From NCBI GenBank assembly GCA_029204225.1, contig CM055096.1, positions 37,907,460 through 37,971,459 on the forward strand: 64,000 nucleotides of DNA, given 5' to 3'. Both the position numbers and the translations under genes were made by a program. Source of the DNA: Diphasiastrum complanatum. Its lineage: Eukaryota > Streptophyta > Lycopodiopsida > Lycopodiales > Lycopodiaceae. Every line of letters starts with the position of its first letter. Position 1 is the first letter of the stretch. This document shows, one piece after another, positions 12,301 through 24,788 of this stretch. The notes beneath the pieces are model-generated. The model was not told where the DNA came from. It saw only the letters and a list, made by a program, of their open reading frames with translations, and made no database searches.

Positions 12301-15300
12301 AAAGACGTCCGCAAGATATCCTTCTGAAACATATTAAGAACCAAGTTACCAAAACAAGCAAGTAGTAGGGTAAATTGTTCCACACAGATGACAGATATAC
12401 AGAGGCATTCCCAGATGTTGAAACCCCATATTTACCAGACGAACAAGAAAATTAGTCAGAAAGAACAAAGGAGAGCCGTGCAGCAAACATACTGGGGTCC
12501 TCACCTATACTTTCACAGCGCAAAAGAAACTCCATGAATCCTTCTAAAAGTTCTTGGTGCTTCCCCAAAATGTCTTCAACCTGCGTGTCAACGAAATTGC
12601 CAAACCTCACTCAGTACATACAAATTAAGAATCATAACATGCCCTAGAATCGAATAAAAAAACATATTCTTCTTCGATGAAACTACCTACCAGTGCTTGC
12701 AACTCGGTTCGATTGATGATGTCCTGACTATACAGGTTAACACATTTTAAAAGTTCGTGGTACGAATCGCGATTCCGCAATTTCCCTTTTATCTTGTCAA
12801 ACAGGACAAGCTCCTTCTGCATGATTGTGCCTAAAACTAAAACATAACCAGATGATTCAAATTTCAATGGTACAGAATGAAAATTTTTCCCAGAAATGTA
12901 CAGGATTATGCTTCAAAGGTTCTCTTATAGCCTCTGTCCAACTTACAACCATTTCGCATGCTTACAAGCAAATCCTATCGGAAGAGCATTCTAGAATGGT
13001 TCAAGAACATCAAACCCCATGTGACCTCATAACAAAATGGGCCAACATGGACAGTAACAAAATCAATGCAGCTACGTAGACTGCACTGATCTCTTCAATA
13101 TTTCTATCTACAGACTTACTCTTCACCACCGTTTTGTCTTCCAACTGAGGAGCTGGAGCAGAAGGTCCTGCAAATGTTTCCCCACCTTCACCAACTTGTG
13201 ATTGGTTGCGGATCAACATGTCGGAGCGCCGAGCAGATTTACGTTTATGAGGCAATCGTTGCATTGCATCAATGTCATTTTCCAGTTCTGATTCCTTTTC
13301 GCCTTCAATGACTTCCTTGTGCTCACGTTCGTCTTTTTTCTCTCTCTCTTTCTCAATCTTTCTGCGCTGTTCCTTCTCGACCTTCGAAGCACTGCGATCA
13401 ATCTCTTGTTCATCCGCAAGTTCCAATCCTCTATCACAATCTATGTGAACAGCTCCAACTTTGTCTTTCTGCATGAGGCTGGACACATTAGAACTAGAAA
13501 AGACACATGACAAGCATTTCATGCTTGGCAATATCTCCAAGCTAACATACGTGCAACATCAACATGAATCTCCAAATAATCAGATTCAGAAGAAAAATAC
13601 CTTCACCACTCTCTCACTCTGGCTATGTCTAGCAGAACCCATCACAGTACTTGCATCATCTCTTCTAACAGAAGATGAAGCCTTGGATGCCAGAGGTCCA
13701 GAAACATTCACAGGGCCAGTAGAATCAGGAAGAAAATATGTGAACTCTTCCAATAAATCAGGGTGATGTCGGAAGAGAGATGCGACCTGCAAAATGAAGC
13801 TTTTAGTTGGTTGATTGACATAAGTTGAAGCCGCTAAATTCTTAGTCTAGTTCCTCTACAGAAAATGTCAATAACTGTGTAAAGCCGACCCAACTGCCAC
13901 TTCATAATTTGCTGAAAAGAAAGTTCTGAAGCAGCAAACCCTTTAAGCAACTAAAATTCTTTTTCTACTCAACAAGAGGTCTTCATCACACAACTACAAA
14001 AATGAGTAGATTCAAACTATGGGCCAGAACAAAAAAAACATTTTCCTGATGGAGGCTCTAGGAACTACGGTTCAACTACCTCACGGTGAACTGCACATAT
14101 AGACTTGTTTCCTTTACGACACGTGGTGAGAATTTCCAGAAAGGCCTTGTAGACTTGCTCGTCATGTTCAAAACGTGTCTGTCATAGAAAGACAGATTTT
14201 TGCCATCCAGCATTCCAAAACCATGAGTTTTCATGATGAAAAAAAGTGAACTTTAACAAGATTCAAGTGCTCTTAAGATAAAAAACGTCTCTCTAGAATC
14301 AGACATAATGCCAAAAGAAAACTCTTTTCAACTAAGCACTCTTTTCTGAATACTTCAAATACAAAGTTAGATTCTGCATACTGTTTGCTTCTGAAAGCAT
14401 AGTCACATAGAGGTAAACGATCCTCTTATTTCTCTAACTTACTTAGAAGCACAGAAAACTGTAAGATTGAATTTCGAAAAGTCCAGGGTCGATAGCCCAT
14501 GTTATCATGGTCCAAAACCATAGACTAAAAATTTCTGAAATGGCAAACTAACACGAGCTTTTAAGGCATGCCGGATTGATCACCTTGATCTTGTTCACGT
14601 AATCCACAGGCTGCTTTTTAGGCGGTGGAGGAGTATCCTCTTCGAGTGGAAGTGTTATTTCATAGCCCTTTGGGAGAAATGTGTTGAAACCTATTATTAA
14701 CCGGGGATGACCCTTAAATAGATCTTTCACTCTAGCAATGACTCCTGCAGGGTCGATCCTGAAAGCCGCACACTAGCCTACTTAAGATACAAGCTATACA
14801 TTATTTGGCAAAATTGACAAGCCTTTGGTGTTGAAGTTAATCACATATACGGGTTCATCAGAGTAGAAACTGTAGATACCTCTGTTCCTTAAAATGTTGG
14901 AAGACTTCTAAAAAATCGTCATAATTGTCTTTGTCATCTTTAAATCTATCTTTCACTGCCTTCAGGTATTGTAATGCATCATCCTGCGTTGTCACTCCCT
15001 GGGATCCAGCAGCTGTCTGCACAGGTTCACTTCTGCTCCCAGAAGAAGGTACCAAACAGCAAATGATCAACAAGGAAATACAAATGAGGAATTTGATGTC
15101 AAAACAAAATCTTGAATGGAACTTAATATCCCAATATCGTGCCGTAAGTCGAGAAATTTGAACAAAGAAAATGAGAGCAAAAAACAATATACAAAGAGGC
15201 AATGTAAAAGCTTACGATTCTCCTGAAGCACTTGCAGGTCGTTTCAGATGTGGACCGAATGAGCTATCGTGATCTCTATGGCGCTTCATGCTGCTGCTAT

Positions 15301-15304
15301 TCAT
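9398..15304 (-). CDS. SIN3: SIN3-like transcriptional corepressor (paired amphipathic helix protein), C-terminally truncated
   Basis: SIN3 proteins are nuclear scaffolds that recruit histone deacetylases. My exon model (minus strand): 15304-15216, 15032-14880, 14758-14584, 14178-14080, 13786-13601, 13468-13120, 12830-12691, 12580-12505, 12323-12294, 12148-11811, 11681-11527, 11223-11099, 10885-10631, 9726-9398. All introns are GT-AG and phases agree, giving about 832 codons with no internal stop. PAH1 spans exons 2-4 ([32 protein letters not shown]). PAH2 starts in exon 5 ([20 protein letters not shown]). PAH3 spans exons 7-8. The HDAC-interaction block covers exons 10-14 ([39 protein letters not shown]). 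Arabidopsis SNL proteins are about 1,300 residues. Here a TAG at 9398-9400 ends the frame soon after [14 protein letters not shown]. The next frame continues for about 38 plausible residues, so a late 1-base shift or a missed intron is possible. The C-terminal half is absent. Confidence 0.88.
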
Positions 15305-15905
15305 CAACAGATTGAGATGATGTGTTTTTTTATCCTTTGTTGTAATACCACATAAATAGTAACTCCCCATGAAACAGCAGCAACGATCCACTACTAAGCA
15401 AACATCACAGAGCCATAAAGGCTTGATCCACAGGAAACACGCATACGTGAAAGAGGTCCGCCGATAAGCAGCCAGCTAAGAAACAACACAATATTCTACA
15501 CAAGCACATAAAGCATGAAAAGCCAGCACAATAAACAGCAAGCACTGAAGCAAAAAGAAAGAACAATTTACCTGTGAAGCAAAAACGAAGCGATGCAAGG
15601 GCAATTAGATGCGATATGCCAAGGGATAATGTGAGCGGATTTGTGAAGCCACGTCCTGGTTGAAGATCGAAAACGAGACGACCAAATAAATCGCAGCCGA
15701 GAGCAGCCTTCCTCCCTGACACAGCCAGCAGCAGCAGCAGCAGCAAAAGCGAGCGAGCAGCGACGATCAATGACGACGACGACGACGACGACGATGGAAG
15801 AAAAGAAAGAGAGAAGCCAAGCAACGAACGCGAAAGGCAAAACAGAAAACTTGAAGCAAAGCGAGCGAGCGAGAGAGAGAGCGAGCGAGAGATAGAGAGA
15901 GAGAG
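15305..15905 (-). other. SIN3-like gene 5' leader, probably with one intron
   Basis: The region between the TATA box and the first ATG is pyrimidine-rich on the coding strand and holds simple repeats: (GA)n at about 15,868-15,907, (GAC)n at 15,771-15,794 and (CAG)n at about 15,726-15,745 (plus-strand notation). A good splice donor (CACAG followed by GTAAAT) lies near 15,570, so a leader intron is likely. The acceptor is not certain. The open frames across the repeats look like repeat artefacts. Confidence 0.5.
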
Positions 15906-15926
15906 AGGAGGCCTTTGAGGACTTTG

Positions 15927-15934
15927 TATTTATA
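15927..15934 (-). promoter_or_regulatory. TATA box of the SIN3-like gene
   Basis: TATAAATA on the minus strand, about 625 bases upstream of the chosen ATG (15,304) and just upstream of the CT-rich leader. A start site about 25-35 bases downstream would fall in the (CT)n tract near 15,895-15,905, a common layout in plant promoters. Confidence 0.55.
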
Positions 15935-16955
15935 GTGTGATTTATAGCGGCGATTTGGCCACAAGGCTAGCCTGGAATTCAAATGACACGCGCGCTCTTA
16001 CTTCCGTCGTCGTTCGATTCTCCCACGCATTTTTTATCTTGCCACGTCTCATAAGATCCGAATGAGGGGCCTAAACCCTAAACCCGGCCGAATATCTAGA
16101 CCAACCACTCTATATCTTAGCTCATACCCCTTTTTATAGGAGTTCCACTCTTGAGGCCCCCAAAATGACCCTTTGGCACAGGCAAATAGACCAAAGTGGA
16201 AGGCCCTTCAATCGCCTAAGGATCTTCTCTTTTGCGAAATTGGGATCGAGATCTTTTAGTTTCTCATACCCTCTTTTGATAGTTGGTACATTGCGTTATC
16301 TTTTGTTCGAAAGGTGGAACTAAACAATTGCACTAATACAAAATCAAAGGCACTAATCTCACAACGTATATCTAAGGCAAGGCTCTTCGTGAGGGATAAA
16401 GCCCCGTAAACATACGCTTTACGAACATGAGCACCCAAGTGATTTGTGGAGCATAGATAGTTGATGGGTTTCTCTTTAAACATGTTATGATGAAGCTATT
16501 TTGAGCATAATGCTAGAGCATCTCAAGCGATGTGCCCTAAAATTCTAGACTTAATCAAAAGTTGGAGCATGAGTGAATACGTTGAAAATGGTAAATTCTC
16601 TAATGGGGGTGAGCAACAAATTGCCCAACGCCTAAGAATATACATAGACAATGATAGTGAAGCCTATAAATGAAAATGGGCAAGGTGATCGAAGAAGTGA
16701 TCATGAGAGGCCTTACCTCGTAAAAGACATGAATTCTTAAGGGTGGTAAGGATTAAAATGACCAAATGAAAAGTGAGAGCTAAAAATGGCACAGTGGGAT
16801 CCCTTTGTAGGAGGGAGGAGGACTATAATCACAAAACTAGATCAATTTGTAGTGTTCTTAAGTATTTGCACATGTCATACTTCAACTCATTTTTATTATG
16901 CCATGGAGTGTGAATAATATCTATATGTAATTTGCGTTTGGGCTAATAGGAGACA
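15935..16955. other. Intergenic region upstream of the SIN3-like gene
   Basis: Contains the upstream promoter region of the minus-strand gene and otherwise only short open frames. Nothing further was recognised between 16,050 and the start of the copia C LTR. Confidence 0.5.
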
Positions 16956-17664
16956 TGTTGGATTTATTCCTCTACTCTCCTAAATTCCCTGTTAATCTAG
17001 TTCCATTCATATTGCTGCAGTTTTACACGCATTGTTGCACAGTTTGCAGAGATACTCTATTACTACTGAAGACAAACATCATAATGGCAACCGACTTGGC
17101 TAACTTGTCAAGTAAGCCCGACTCCATCGACTATCGTCAAGGACCGTTTCTCGACTTTATTCACTATTAGCACACTCGACTCCAAATAGTCGAAGCCTTC
17201 TCACGCCCACTTCCTGTATTGTGCTTGCATCTGCACTAATGTCAATTGTATATAAATGATGATCATTGTAACATACATATAACATAAATACGAGAATTAT
17301 CAAAGACGGACACTATAGATGCTTTCATGCATTGATTCTTTTTTTTCAGATTGATTGTCAGGAATAAGCTCATAGCTTTTACAGAGTGGAGTTAGCTTCC
17401 TGAGCATCCAGTTTTGCTCGCAATTGTCTTGTGCTCACAATATCAATTTGACTTGTATTTTCATACATATCAATCTGAATCGACTATTGTCTTCTTTGTC
17501 AGTGTTGACTGCTTTTGCTATTTCATTTTTTTTGTCTGACTCTCTTACTACTTTGTCTAACTGTCTGCTCTTCTCGCTTCTACAACTGCAAGTAATTAAA
17601 TTATTTGTGTTCGCCTACGTGTTCGCCTATGCACTGAGGAGATTTCTACCACCATCTCTGAGCA
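16956..17664 (+). repeat. Copia C 5' LTR
   Basis: Begins TGTTGGATTT and ends TCTGAGCA immediately before TGGTATCATAG (17,665-17,675), which matches the initiator-Met tRNA primer site used by plant copia elements. Length is about 709 bases. No matching 3' LTR is found in the window because the element is cut off near 20,895, so the left boundary rests on the TG motif alone. Confidence 0.5.
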
Positions 17665-17676
17665 TGGTATCATAGT
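17665..17676 (+). promoter_or_regulatory. Copia C primer-binding site
   Basis: TGGTATCATAG is close to TGGTATCAGAG, the complement of the 3' end of plant initiator-Met tRNA. It lies 142 bases before the gag ATG (17,818). Confidence 0.6.
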
Positions 17677-17817
17677 GAAAATTATAGCTTGATAAGCTTC
17701 CCACATAACGTGGTTCTATCACCTGATAGAATAATTGATTTTTTGTTCTATAAATAGCATTAGATTTTCATTTGTAAGTCACTAATAGTTATTATTGTCA
17801 CCTAGACTAACTTCTAC

Positions 17818-18240
17818 ATGGATTGTCAAAGCAAAGCCAGTCACATCGTGAACAAGCTTGATGGATCTAACTACTATCTGTGGAAAATTAAGATGAAAAT
17901 TGTGCTAATGGCTAAGGAGTTGTATGATATTGTCACAGGTGCAAAGGCAAGACCCGAAGCAAATATCGCTGCAATATCTCAATGGAAGCTGAAGGATGGC
18001 AAATCTCAGACACACAAATCGGCCATGTGTCTGAAGCTCAAACCTCAAAAGAAGTCTGGGACATCTTGAACACATTGTACAATGTGCAGGACATAGCTTC
18101 TAAGCTACACCTCAGATGGAGATTATTCTCCCTCAAGATGACAAATGGTGATTCAACTCAGAATCACATCAACCAGTTCAAGAACTTGCCGCAACAAAAG
18201 AGGAGAGTAAAGGAATTGATACTAGTGATTCACTTGCTAC
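17818..18240 (+). pseudogene. Copia C gag remnant
   Basis: Starts with the conserved copia gag opening (KLDGSNYYLWKIKMKIVLMA) and runs into a UBN2-type gag through several frame changes. The sequence from about 17,980 continues in another frame. The zinc knuckle normally found before the protease is missing, so a deletion joins gag to the protease near 18,190-18,240. Confidence 0.75.
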
Positions 18241-18241
18241 T

Positions 18242-18672
18242 TTGGAGCAAGAGCTTGAAGCTAGTGGTGATCTCTTCAACCAAGACTATGCTTTTGTGTC
18301 TAATATTGCTTCTACTAGTACTTCTACATCTATGAGGAATTCAGGTTTTGTTTTGCAAGTTGCTGATTTTGAGCCCATTGAATGGGTGATTGATAGTGGT
18401 GCTACTCGTCATATGACTTCTCGCAAAGAAGCATTTCCTAAATTAGTGAAAGTGCAAAATGGAAGTAAGGTACAATGTGCGGGTGATACATCTTATTCTA
18501 TTCATGGAATTGGAATTGTAGCCATCATTCTGCCTAATGGTGAAGAAAAGTAGATTAAGAATGTGCTTTATGTTCCAGGAATCAAGAAGAATTTTCTTTC
18601 GATTTCAACTATGTTGAAGCAAGGACTAGTTGTTGAGTTCAAAAAGGATAAGTGTCTTGTCAAGTATCCTTA
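18242..18672 (+). pseudogene. Copia C protease
   Basis: Aspartic protease with the intact active-site motif DSGATRHM (18,392 onward) and the downstream block VLYVPGIKKNFLSIS. A TAG at 18,551-18,553 interrupts the frame between them. In copia elements this enzyme cleaves the gag-pol polyprotein. Confidence 0.75.
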
Positions 18673-18682
18673 AAGTTCACTC

Positions 18683-19613
18683 TTGATTATTGTTTCGAGA
18701 ACAATGCACGTTGGCTTATTCATTATGGATATCTATGAGGGACGAATTCCCTCTACATGTCTTGTTGCTTCTACATCACAATCATTGGAGTTGGCTGAAT
18801 TGTGGCACGCAAGGTTTGGGCATCTCAACTTTGCAAGTTTGAAGAAGCTAAAGAAATTTAATATGATAGAAGACATTCCTACTATTGAGCAGCCAAAAGG
18901 GCATGTATTCGAGGGGTGCATACTTGGAAAGTTTCAAAGGAAACCTTTTCCAATTGATGGAACTATAAGGGTTCTTGATAAATTTGATTTGGTTCATAGT
19001 GATTTTTGTGGTCCAATGAGGACCGAATCCATTTCAAAAGTGCATCTAGTTTGTGACTTTTATTGATAACTTTTCCCGTTTTACATGGATCTATCCTATG
19101 AAGTCTAAATTGGAAGTTTTTCAACGTTTCAAAGATTTTCTAGCAATGGTGGAAAATGAATTTGGGCATTCATTGAAGACCCTACGCACCGATCAAGGAG
19201 GGGAATACATTAAAAATACGTTCAGTGCATTTCTTCGAGAAAAGAAAATTCTACATCAAATGACAACTCCCTATACGCCTCAACAAAATGGTGTCGCCGA
19301 GCGAAAGAATCACACACTTATGGAGATGGCCCGTTGCATGCTCAAAGCAAAGGGGGCTCACAAGTTTTGGGCTGAAGCGGTTATAACAGCAGCATACATA
19401 AGCAATCGTTGTCCTACTAAAGCATTGAAAGTATTAACTCCTTATGAAGTTTGGTATGGAAAGAAGCCTACAATCTCGCACTTCCACATTTTTGGTTGTA
19501 CGGCTTATGCGTTTATTCCGGATAAACTTCATACAAAGCTCAAGAATAAAGGAGTTAAATGCATTTTTGTTGGCTATAGTAGTGAAAGCAAAGGCTTAGG
19601 CTATTCAATTTGA
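18683..19613 (+). pseudogene. Copia C GAG-pre-integrase and integrase
   Basis: The GAG-pre-integrase block (LWHARFGHLNFASLKKL) leads into the integrase core. The catalytic Asp-Asp-Glu residues are all present in the expected motifs: Asp in VHSDFCGPM, Asp in RTDQGGEY, and Glu in NGVAERKN. The frame shifts once near 19,055 and the following 186-codon stretch is open. The C-terminal block KPTISHFHIFGCTAYAF is present. It ends in a TGA at 19,611-19,613. This is the best preserved piece of copia C. Confidence 0.85.
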
Positions 19614-20895
19614 GCACTAACAAGATTATTGTTGGTCATGATGTGCATTTTGATGAAAATAATTTATTAGATGTGGCCCCAACTCATATCTTGAAAGGGG
19701 ACAACCCACATAGTGTGAATGTTGAAGGTTTTCCAGATCTGGTACCATCTTCTATTGCTGGAGATAAGGGACAACAATCAACCAGTTTCGACTTGCCCAA
19801 CACCTCATCAAGTTTAGAGCCTAATTTTCATCAAGAATTGCCCATTGTTTTCAAAATCAGCCTGCAGGAACTGTTGGATAGAAGGACCAAATTTGGAAGA
19901 TTTTGGACAACCAAGTGCGGATTCAGAGGATCTTGGACAACAAATTGTAAGAAGAGACATGGTTGTTGGACAGCCCAAAACAGTCTCACGGTGGTTGTTG
20001 TCGACTTTGTGGGACAACAAAGTAAGTTCATTTTATGATGGAAAGACATGTGCCTCTACAAAATCCATGGACTATGTTGATTTTTTAGATTTTGCTCTTA
20101 CATCTCATGGTAATATTGCGGAAGAACCTAATTTTTATGAGCAGGCCAAGGGAGTAAAATGTTGGGAGGATGCGAAGCAAGATGAGTAAAAGGTAGATGG
20201 TACCATTGAAAGTACAAGGCAAGGCTCATTGCCAAAGGCTATGCTCAACAAAAGGGAATTGATTATGAGAAGACTTTTTCTCCTATTGCTCGGATGACTA
20301 CCGCGAGGGTACCAACCTCTCTGGCTACCCATTTTGGTTGATGTTTGTGTCAACTTGACATAAAGACAACATTCCTCAATGTTGTTCTCAATGAGGAAGT
20401 GTACCTTTAACAACCTGCTGGTTTTTTGGTTGAAGGCCAAGAAGATAAAGTTTTTCTTCTCAAGAAGGCACTTTATGGACTAAAGCAAGCTCCAAGGATG
20501 TGGTATCAAAAAATACATGCCTACTTTTGTGATCGAGGGTTTATTAATAGTCCTAGCAAATCTACTCTTTATGTCAAGCATACTTCAGATTATATCATCA
20601 TTATTTTGCTTTATGTTGATGATATTATTATTACGGGAAGTAATGAGCAGCAGATTGATGTCGTAATAATTGATCTTGGTATGGTTTTTGAAACTTCAGA
20701 TTTAGGCCTATTGCATTTTCATCTTGGTCTTGAATTTGTACAAGAAGGGGTTGGAATTTTCATCTCTCAAGAATGCTACATTGGGCAGATTTTGAAGCGA
20801 TTCAAGATGGAAGATTGCAAGCCAGTTGCTGTACCTATGGAGACAGGCCTGGAATTAAGTAGTCAAGGTGATGGTGAACCATTTGATACTACTTT
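19614..20895 (+). pseudogene. Copia C reverse transcriptase, 3' truncated
   Basis: The linker after integrase (19,610-20,160) contains imperfect repeats around GGACAACAA. RT follows with several frameshifts: the ALYGLKQAPRMWYQKI block and the catalytic YVDD box (LLYVDDIIITG, about 20,610) are clear, and the frame is open from 20,426. Past about 20,895 the sequence switches abruptly to a gypsy fragment on the other strand. RNase H and the 3' LTR are absent. Confidence 0.8.
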
Positions 20896-21087
20896 TTTGA
20901 CAAGTATGTCTTCAACCATTCCTCTAGGATGGACTGTCATTTGATCAGCTAGCTTGATGGCAAAAGTGGCAGGCTTCAGCTTGGTAAGTCTCCATTTTGC
21001 ACATAGCTTGGTTGAAATCAGTTTAACTCCTGAACCTCCATCAATCATGGTTGTTTCTTTACCAAACTGTCTATGTTGTATCGACAT
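20896..21087 (-). pseudogene. Gypsy protease fragment
   Basis: On the minus strand the frame reads TMIDGGSGVKLISTKL, a retropepsin-like motif of gypsy elements in which the usual Asp-Ser/Thr-Gly is Asp-Gly-Gly. A typical GMVEDILVK block follows, and the fragment ends at the junction with copia C near 20,895. Confidence 0.65.
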
Positions 21088-21299
21088 GGTGATGTTGTTT
21101 TGCTCACTTTTTTAGGCTATCCCCACATTGAGTACTTCGTTCGTGTCTTCAAACCCGACACAAAAAAGTGGCTTCTGATGAACTCGTGGTTCCATTTGAG
21201 TCAATATTTCTGCTAATACTTCTTTTGCTTAAGAAATTCTTTGCGTGTAATATCCATCTTACTAGGCAGAATATTTACAATCATTTCTGTTTGCGGTGC

Positions 21300-21790
21300 T
21301 TCAAGTTTCGTCATCTTGAAAGGTTCTTCATGGTGGTGCAACTATGTATTAACATTTGTTCTTGGATTTGACTGGTCTTTTCTTGATTGTAATCATATTC
21401 ACTGGAGCAATAACCGGTGATGGTTTGAGTCTTGTAAAAAAATTCTTTATAACAGTGTCCATAGCCACATTCTCTATAAAATGGTATAAACTTGCCTTTA
21501 TTTGGACATTTAGCAACTCTGTGACATCCAAGTGGCACTCTGGTCCATTGTCTAGCTGCTTGTTGTTGCACGAAAGCACATATAGCATACTGCTCTAAAG
21601 GACCACTCTTCTGATCATTGTTATAGTTCCATTGCTCATTACCATGATAAGGTTCTGGTTCCATTAGATTAGCAGGAGGAGCACTCTGGAGCTGGCAGAG
21701 CTAGTCGTTCTGGAAATCCAAGAGCAAAATTGAAAGGCTTTCCATCAGGACCTTTTGAATAAGTAGGTTCTCGATACTAAATCTTAGCAT
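21300..21790 (-). pseudogene. Gypsy gag/nucleocapsid fragment (repeated at 61.0-61.8 kb)
   Basis: The Cys/His-bearing segment GCHRVAKCPNKGKFIPFYRE (21,520-21,461) resembles a degenerate nucleocapsid knuckle. Over 21,300-21,860 the DNA matches 60,990-61,785 in the same orientation, with an insertion in the second copy. It belongs with the gag fragments at 21,798-22,719. Confidence 0.6.
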
Positions 21791-21797
21791 ACCTTTG

Positions 21798-22719
21798 CTA
21801 GATAATCCGAGGATTAAACGAGCAAAAGGTTGTTTCATGTCCCATAGAGTTACACAGATGACAAATAGTATTCGTCATTCGTTGTTTCAACGTTGGACAT
21901 TCATTCATAGTAGGATTGCCTACACAAATTGAACACCAGACAATTTTCCAACTAGGAAAAGTCTTTGCAAACTTTTCAGATTCTTTGCTCGCTTTACCAT
22001 GGAATTTTTCCAAGGCTTTAGTCTTTTTATCGAGTTGAGACTGCATCTTTTCCAGCTGCATCTACTACTTTGACCAAGTGTCTCGAACTCGTCGATCATC
22101 TTCTCTATAGTAGCATTGATATTTGTTGATGCAATGGTGGTAGAAATTGTCATGGTTTGTCCTACCGTATAAGGCAACATTCCAACATTTGGTTCGTCGT
22201 CAGAATCTTCATCCTCCTCACGAATTGCATCGGCCATAGCATTTTGTATCGTAGCTTATTGATTATGGCATTTCAGCTCGCATCTAACCCATTTAGGTAG
22301 ACCTGCTAAAAACCACATAATCAAAGCATCGTCATTGATCAAATCTGAGGTGTTTAATCCATTCAATATAATCTCATACTGCCTCTCTCTTTCCCATTTT
22401 AATTTTACTTAAAAGGAGATAGAGATCCCATAAATTTTCTGGGCTTAAATCTTGTAATGAGAGCGGCTTTAACCACTTCCCAATCCGTGTGTTCTGCTTC
22501 TTCTTGGTTACAAAACCAATCTTGAGCAGCTTCAATTAAGGCCATAGAGAATAAGTAAAGTTTATCGTGTGGAAAGACTTCACCATAAATCTTACATGAT
22601 TCAAAAAAGATCTGGAAAAATCTGATGGGATCAGATAACCCATTGTATTTTGGTATATCTAAACAAGGAGACCTTCTAACAACAATTGGTGGTGGGTTCA
22701 TTGGTTCTCCTTCAGCCAT
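21798..22719 (-). pseudogene. Gypsy gag fragment
   Basis: Begins with an ATG at 22,719. The gag domain reads PCLDIPKYNGLSDPIRFFQI and AAQDWFCNQEE. Several frame changes follow. A coiled-coil-like Lys/Glu-rich part and a Cys-rich segment (WCSICVGNPTMNECP; CHLCNSMGHETTFC, a CCHC knuckle) lie near 21,960-21,820. It is part of one decayed gypsy element on the minus strand. Confidence 0.75.
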
Positions 22720-23194
22720 AATTCCAGATTATGTCAATTAGATAATGAGATTGGATCTAGATTCTTCAAAAAAAAATCCTATCTCAGATCAGATCAGATT
22801 TTTCTCTATCACTTGAAAACAAATTATAACAGAATGACTCAAAAATTTGGTAGAGGCTAGATCAGGTATATTAGTACCTAGAAATTGTATAGGCGAAGAT
22901 TTAATGGGCGCGGGTTGACTCGGACCACAAGTCAACGCTTACGGTCAACATGCGGTTGTGATGACACCATAAAATCATGCTTTCGCTCACATTTGAAGGA
23001 AATTGCGATTGCAGCTTCACACTCCTACAGTCACTTGCGAAGGAGATTTTGTAGTCTACATCTTCATGCTCCACTAGATAAATGTTCTGTTAATTAAGTA
23101 TAGAACTATTAATGGTCTTGTAATTGTAATTAGAATAACATAAGATCATCCAACAATTATATAAGGATCTGAACGAGTATGAGTTTATGCTTTC
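22720..23194. other. Leader-like non-coding region between two elements
   Basis: Non-coding. Its left part is the upstream leader of the minus-strand gypsy gag. Its right part precedes the unknown plus-strand ORF and is AT-rich. No LTR end or primer site could be defined with confidence. Confidence 0.4.
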
Positions 23195-24682
23195 TTGCGC
23201 TCACTCTTTGCGATCAAAGCACTCTTTTATGAACTATTGCGATCTACGAAGCTATCGTTAGACATTCGAACAATGGCTTCCGGATTAGGTTCGAGCTCTA
23301 ATATTATTTGGAAAGCACGCACAAGAATCCGCCTGGCATCCATCCATTCCTTTTTGGATCGATGCAGGTTGGGTGATTTGAAAGTGGACCCATCCATCAT
23401 CCTCTCTAAAGTCAATACTAAATTCGTGAACTCCATCCATTCAATTTCGGAGGTGGACTTCAAAGTTCACGTATGAGGCCAATTCTTCACTGTCACCGAA
23501 GACCTGTTATGCACAGCTCTCGGATTACCTCTAGATAGGAAGCTGCTTTCAACTAACAAAGATTCGGTGGATGAAGCTGCCCACTTCTTAAGCAACTGTT
23601 TCGTACCCACAAAGGGGTACAAAATCTCTATGATCTGAGACACAACATTCAAGTTGTTTTGTAAATATGCAAACCAAGCAATCTTTTTGACGGATGTGGA
23701 TGCCACCATTTCAATTCAAAATTTTGGGTATATATTAGATGCTCTTGCGGGTAGTTTAGTGTGCTTTGGCGTTATCACATACAAAGCCTTTTTGCACTGG
23801 ATTAAGCACCAAAAGTTTTCTGGAGATGGAGCCCATGTATCTCGACTCTGCGCTTGTTTTGACATATTGAACGATCAAGAGAAAACCACGCTGACAAGAA
23901 GATTGTTGGTTCCCAAGCCAATAGATCTTTCCAGCATCCTTTCTATACCTATTCCGGTTCCAGTTGATGCTTCACCAACAGTCAAAGTAGCAGCCACCAC
24001 TGCTATGGAGAGTGAAGCTGTGGCAATGGAAACTGATGGAGCTGCTGCTGCTACGGACACATCTCAGAAGCACCCGAGCGCATCCACCTCTGAGGATGAC
24101 GCAACCCAGTCCGATACATCATACAAGGGACGCATAACTGCTGAAGGTGACACTGGGGCACCTGTGGCAGATGACAAAGAACCAGACGACCAGCCCCGGT
24201 GGTTTTGATCCATGAGATAGAAAGCCAAGAATCTTGTGGCTGAAGTATATGAGTTCGACAAGTACCACCGTCAACTCACGATGCAGCTTATCACCTCAAA
24301 GAGAAAATCTCTAGACTCTCTGAAGGAGTCCTTTGAGAAGATCGATTCGTTCGAATCAGACAACTCGAAGCTAATCAAACAACATTGTTCTCTCGAAACA
24401 CAGCTTCAGACTTTAATAAAGGAAGCTGATTTTTTGAAGCAAAACAATAAGGCGATTCAGGCCAAGTCTTACAATTTTCAAACTCAAAACGATTCTTTGA
24501 AGCAGCAACTTTTGACTGCAAATCAACATAATGTCGCGCTCCAGAAACATCTACAGGAGGAGCGAATGACAAGATTAAAGGCAGAACTTGCTTTGTCCCT
24601 GAGCACCACTGCAGGGTCAATATACGTATGCTCTCGAATATATTCGTATCAAAGAACTTCAATTTTTGTGAAACGAAGATAA
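23195..24682 (+). pseudogene. Unknown ORF with N-terminal globular region and long coiled coil
   Basis: One continuous frame broken only by stops: TGA at 23,474, TGA near 23,636, TGA at 24,206 and TAG near 24,224. The likely start is MASGLGSSSN at 23,273. Residues about 1-200 look globular (the TVTEDLLCTALGLPLDR block recalls domains of unknown function seen in plant transposon proteins). A low-complexity Ala/Thr/Ser/Asp hinge follows (24,000-24,190), then about 120 residues of heptad-like coiled coil rich in Gln, Lys, Leu and Asn. No gag, protease, RT, integrase or chromodomain motif is present, and no membrane segment. It lies 5' of the polypurine tract and 3' LTR of family A, i.e. in the accessory or env-like position. 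Function unknown. Confidence 0.6.
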
Positions 24683-24788
24683 TAAGCGACATTTTTGGAA
24701 GCGAAAGCCGTAGTTTCAGCTGTACAAACCACAAGCGGTTGCAGATTTAGACGCATTCGACGATGCAGGTCTGCTGATAAATATCAAT

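Noticed and set aside
15405-15982. Minus-strand frames of 71-139 codons rich in Leu, Val and Ala
   Set aside because: They cross (GAC)n, (CAG)n and (GA)n repeats in the leader of the SIN3-like gene and contain a probable leader intron. They read as repeat artefacts.
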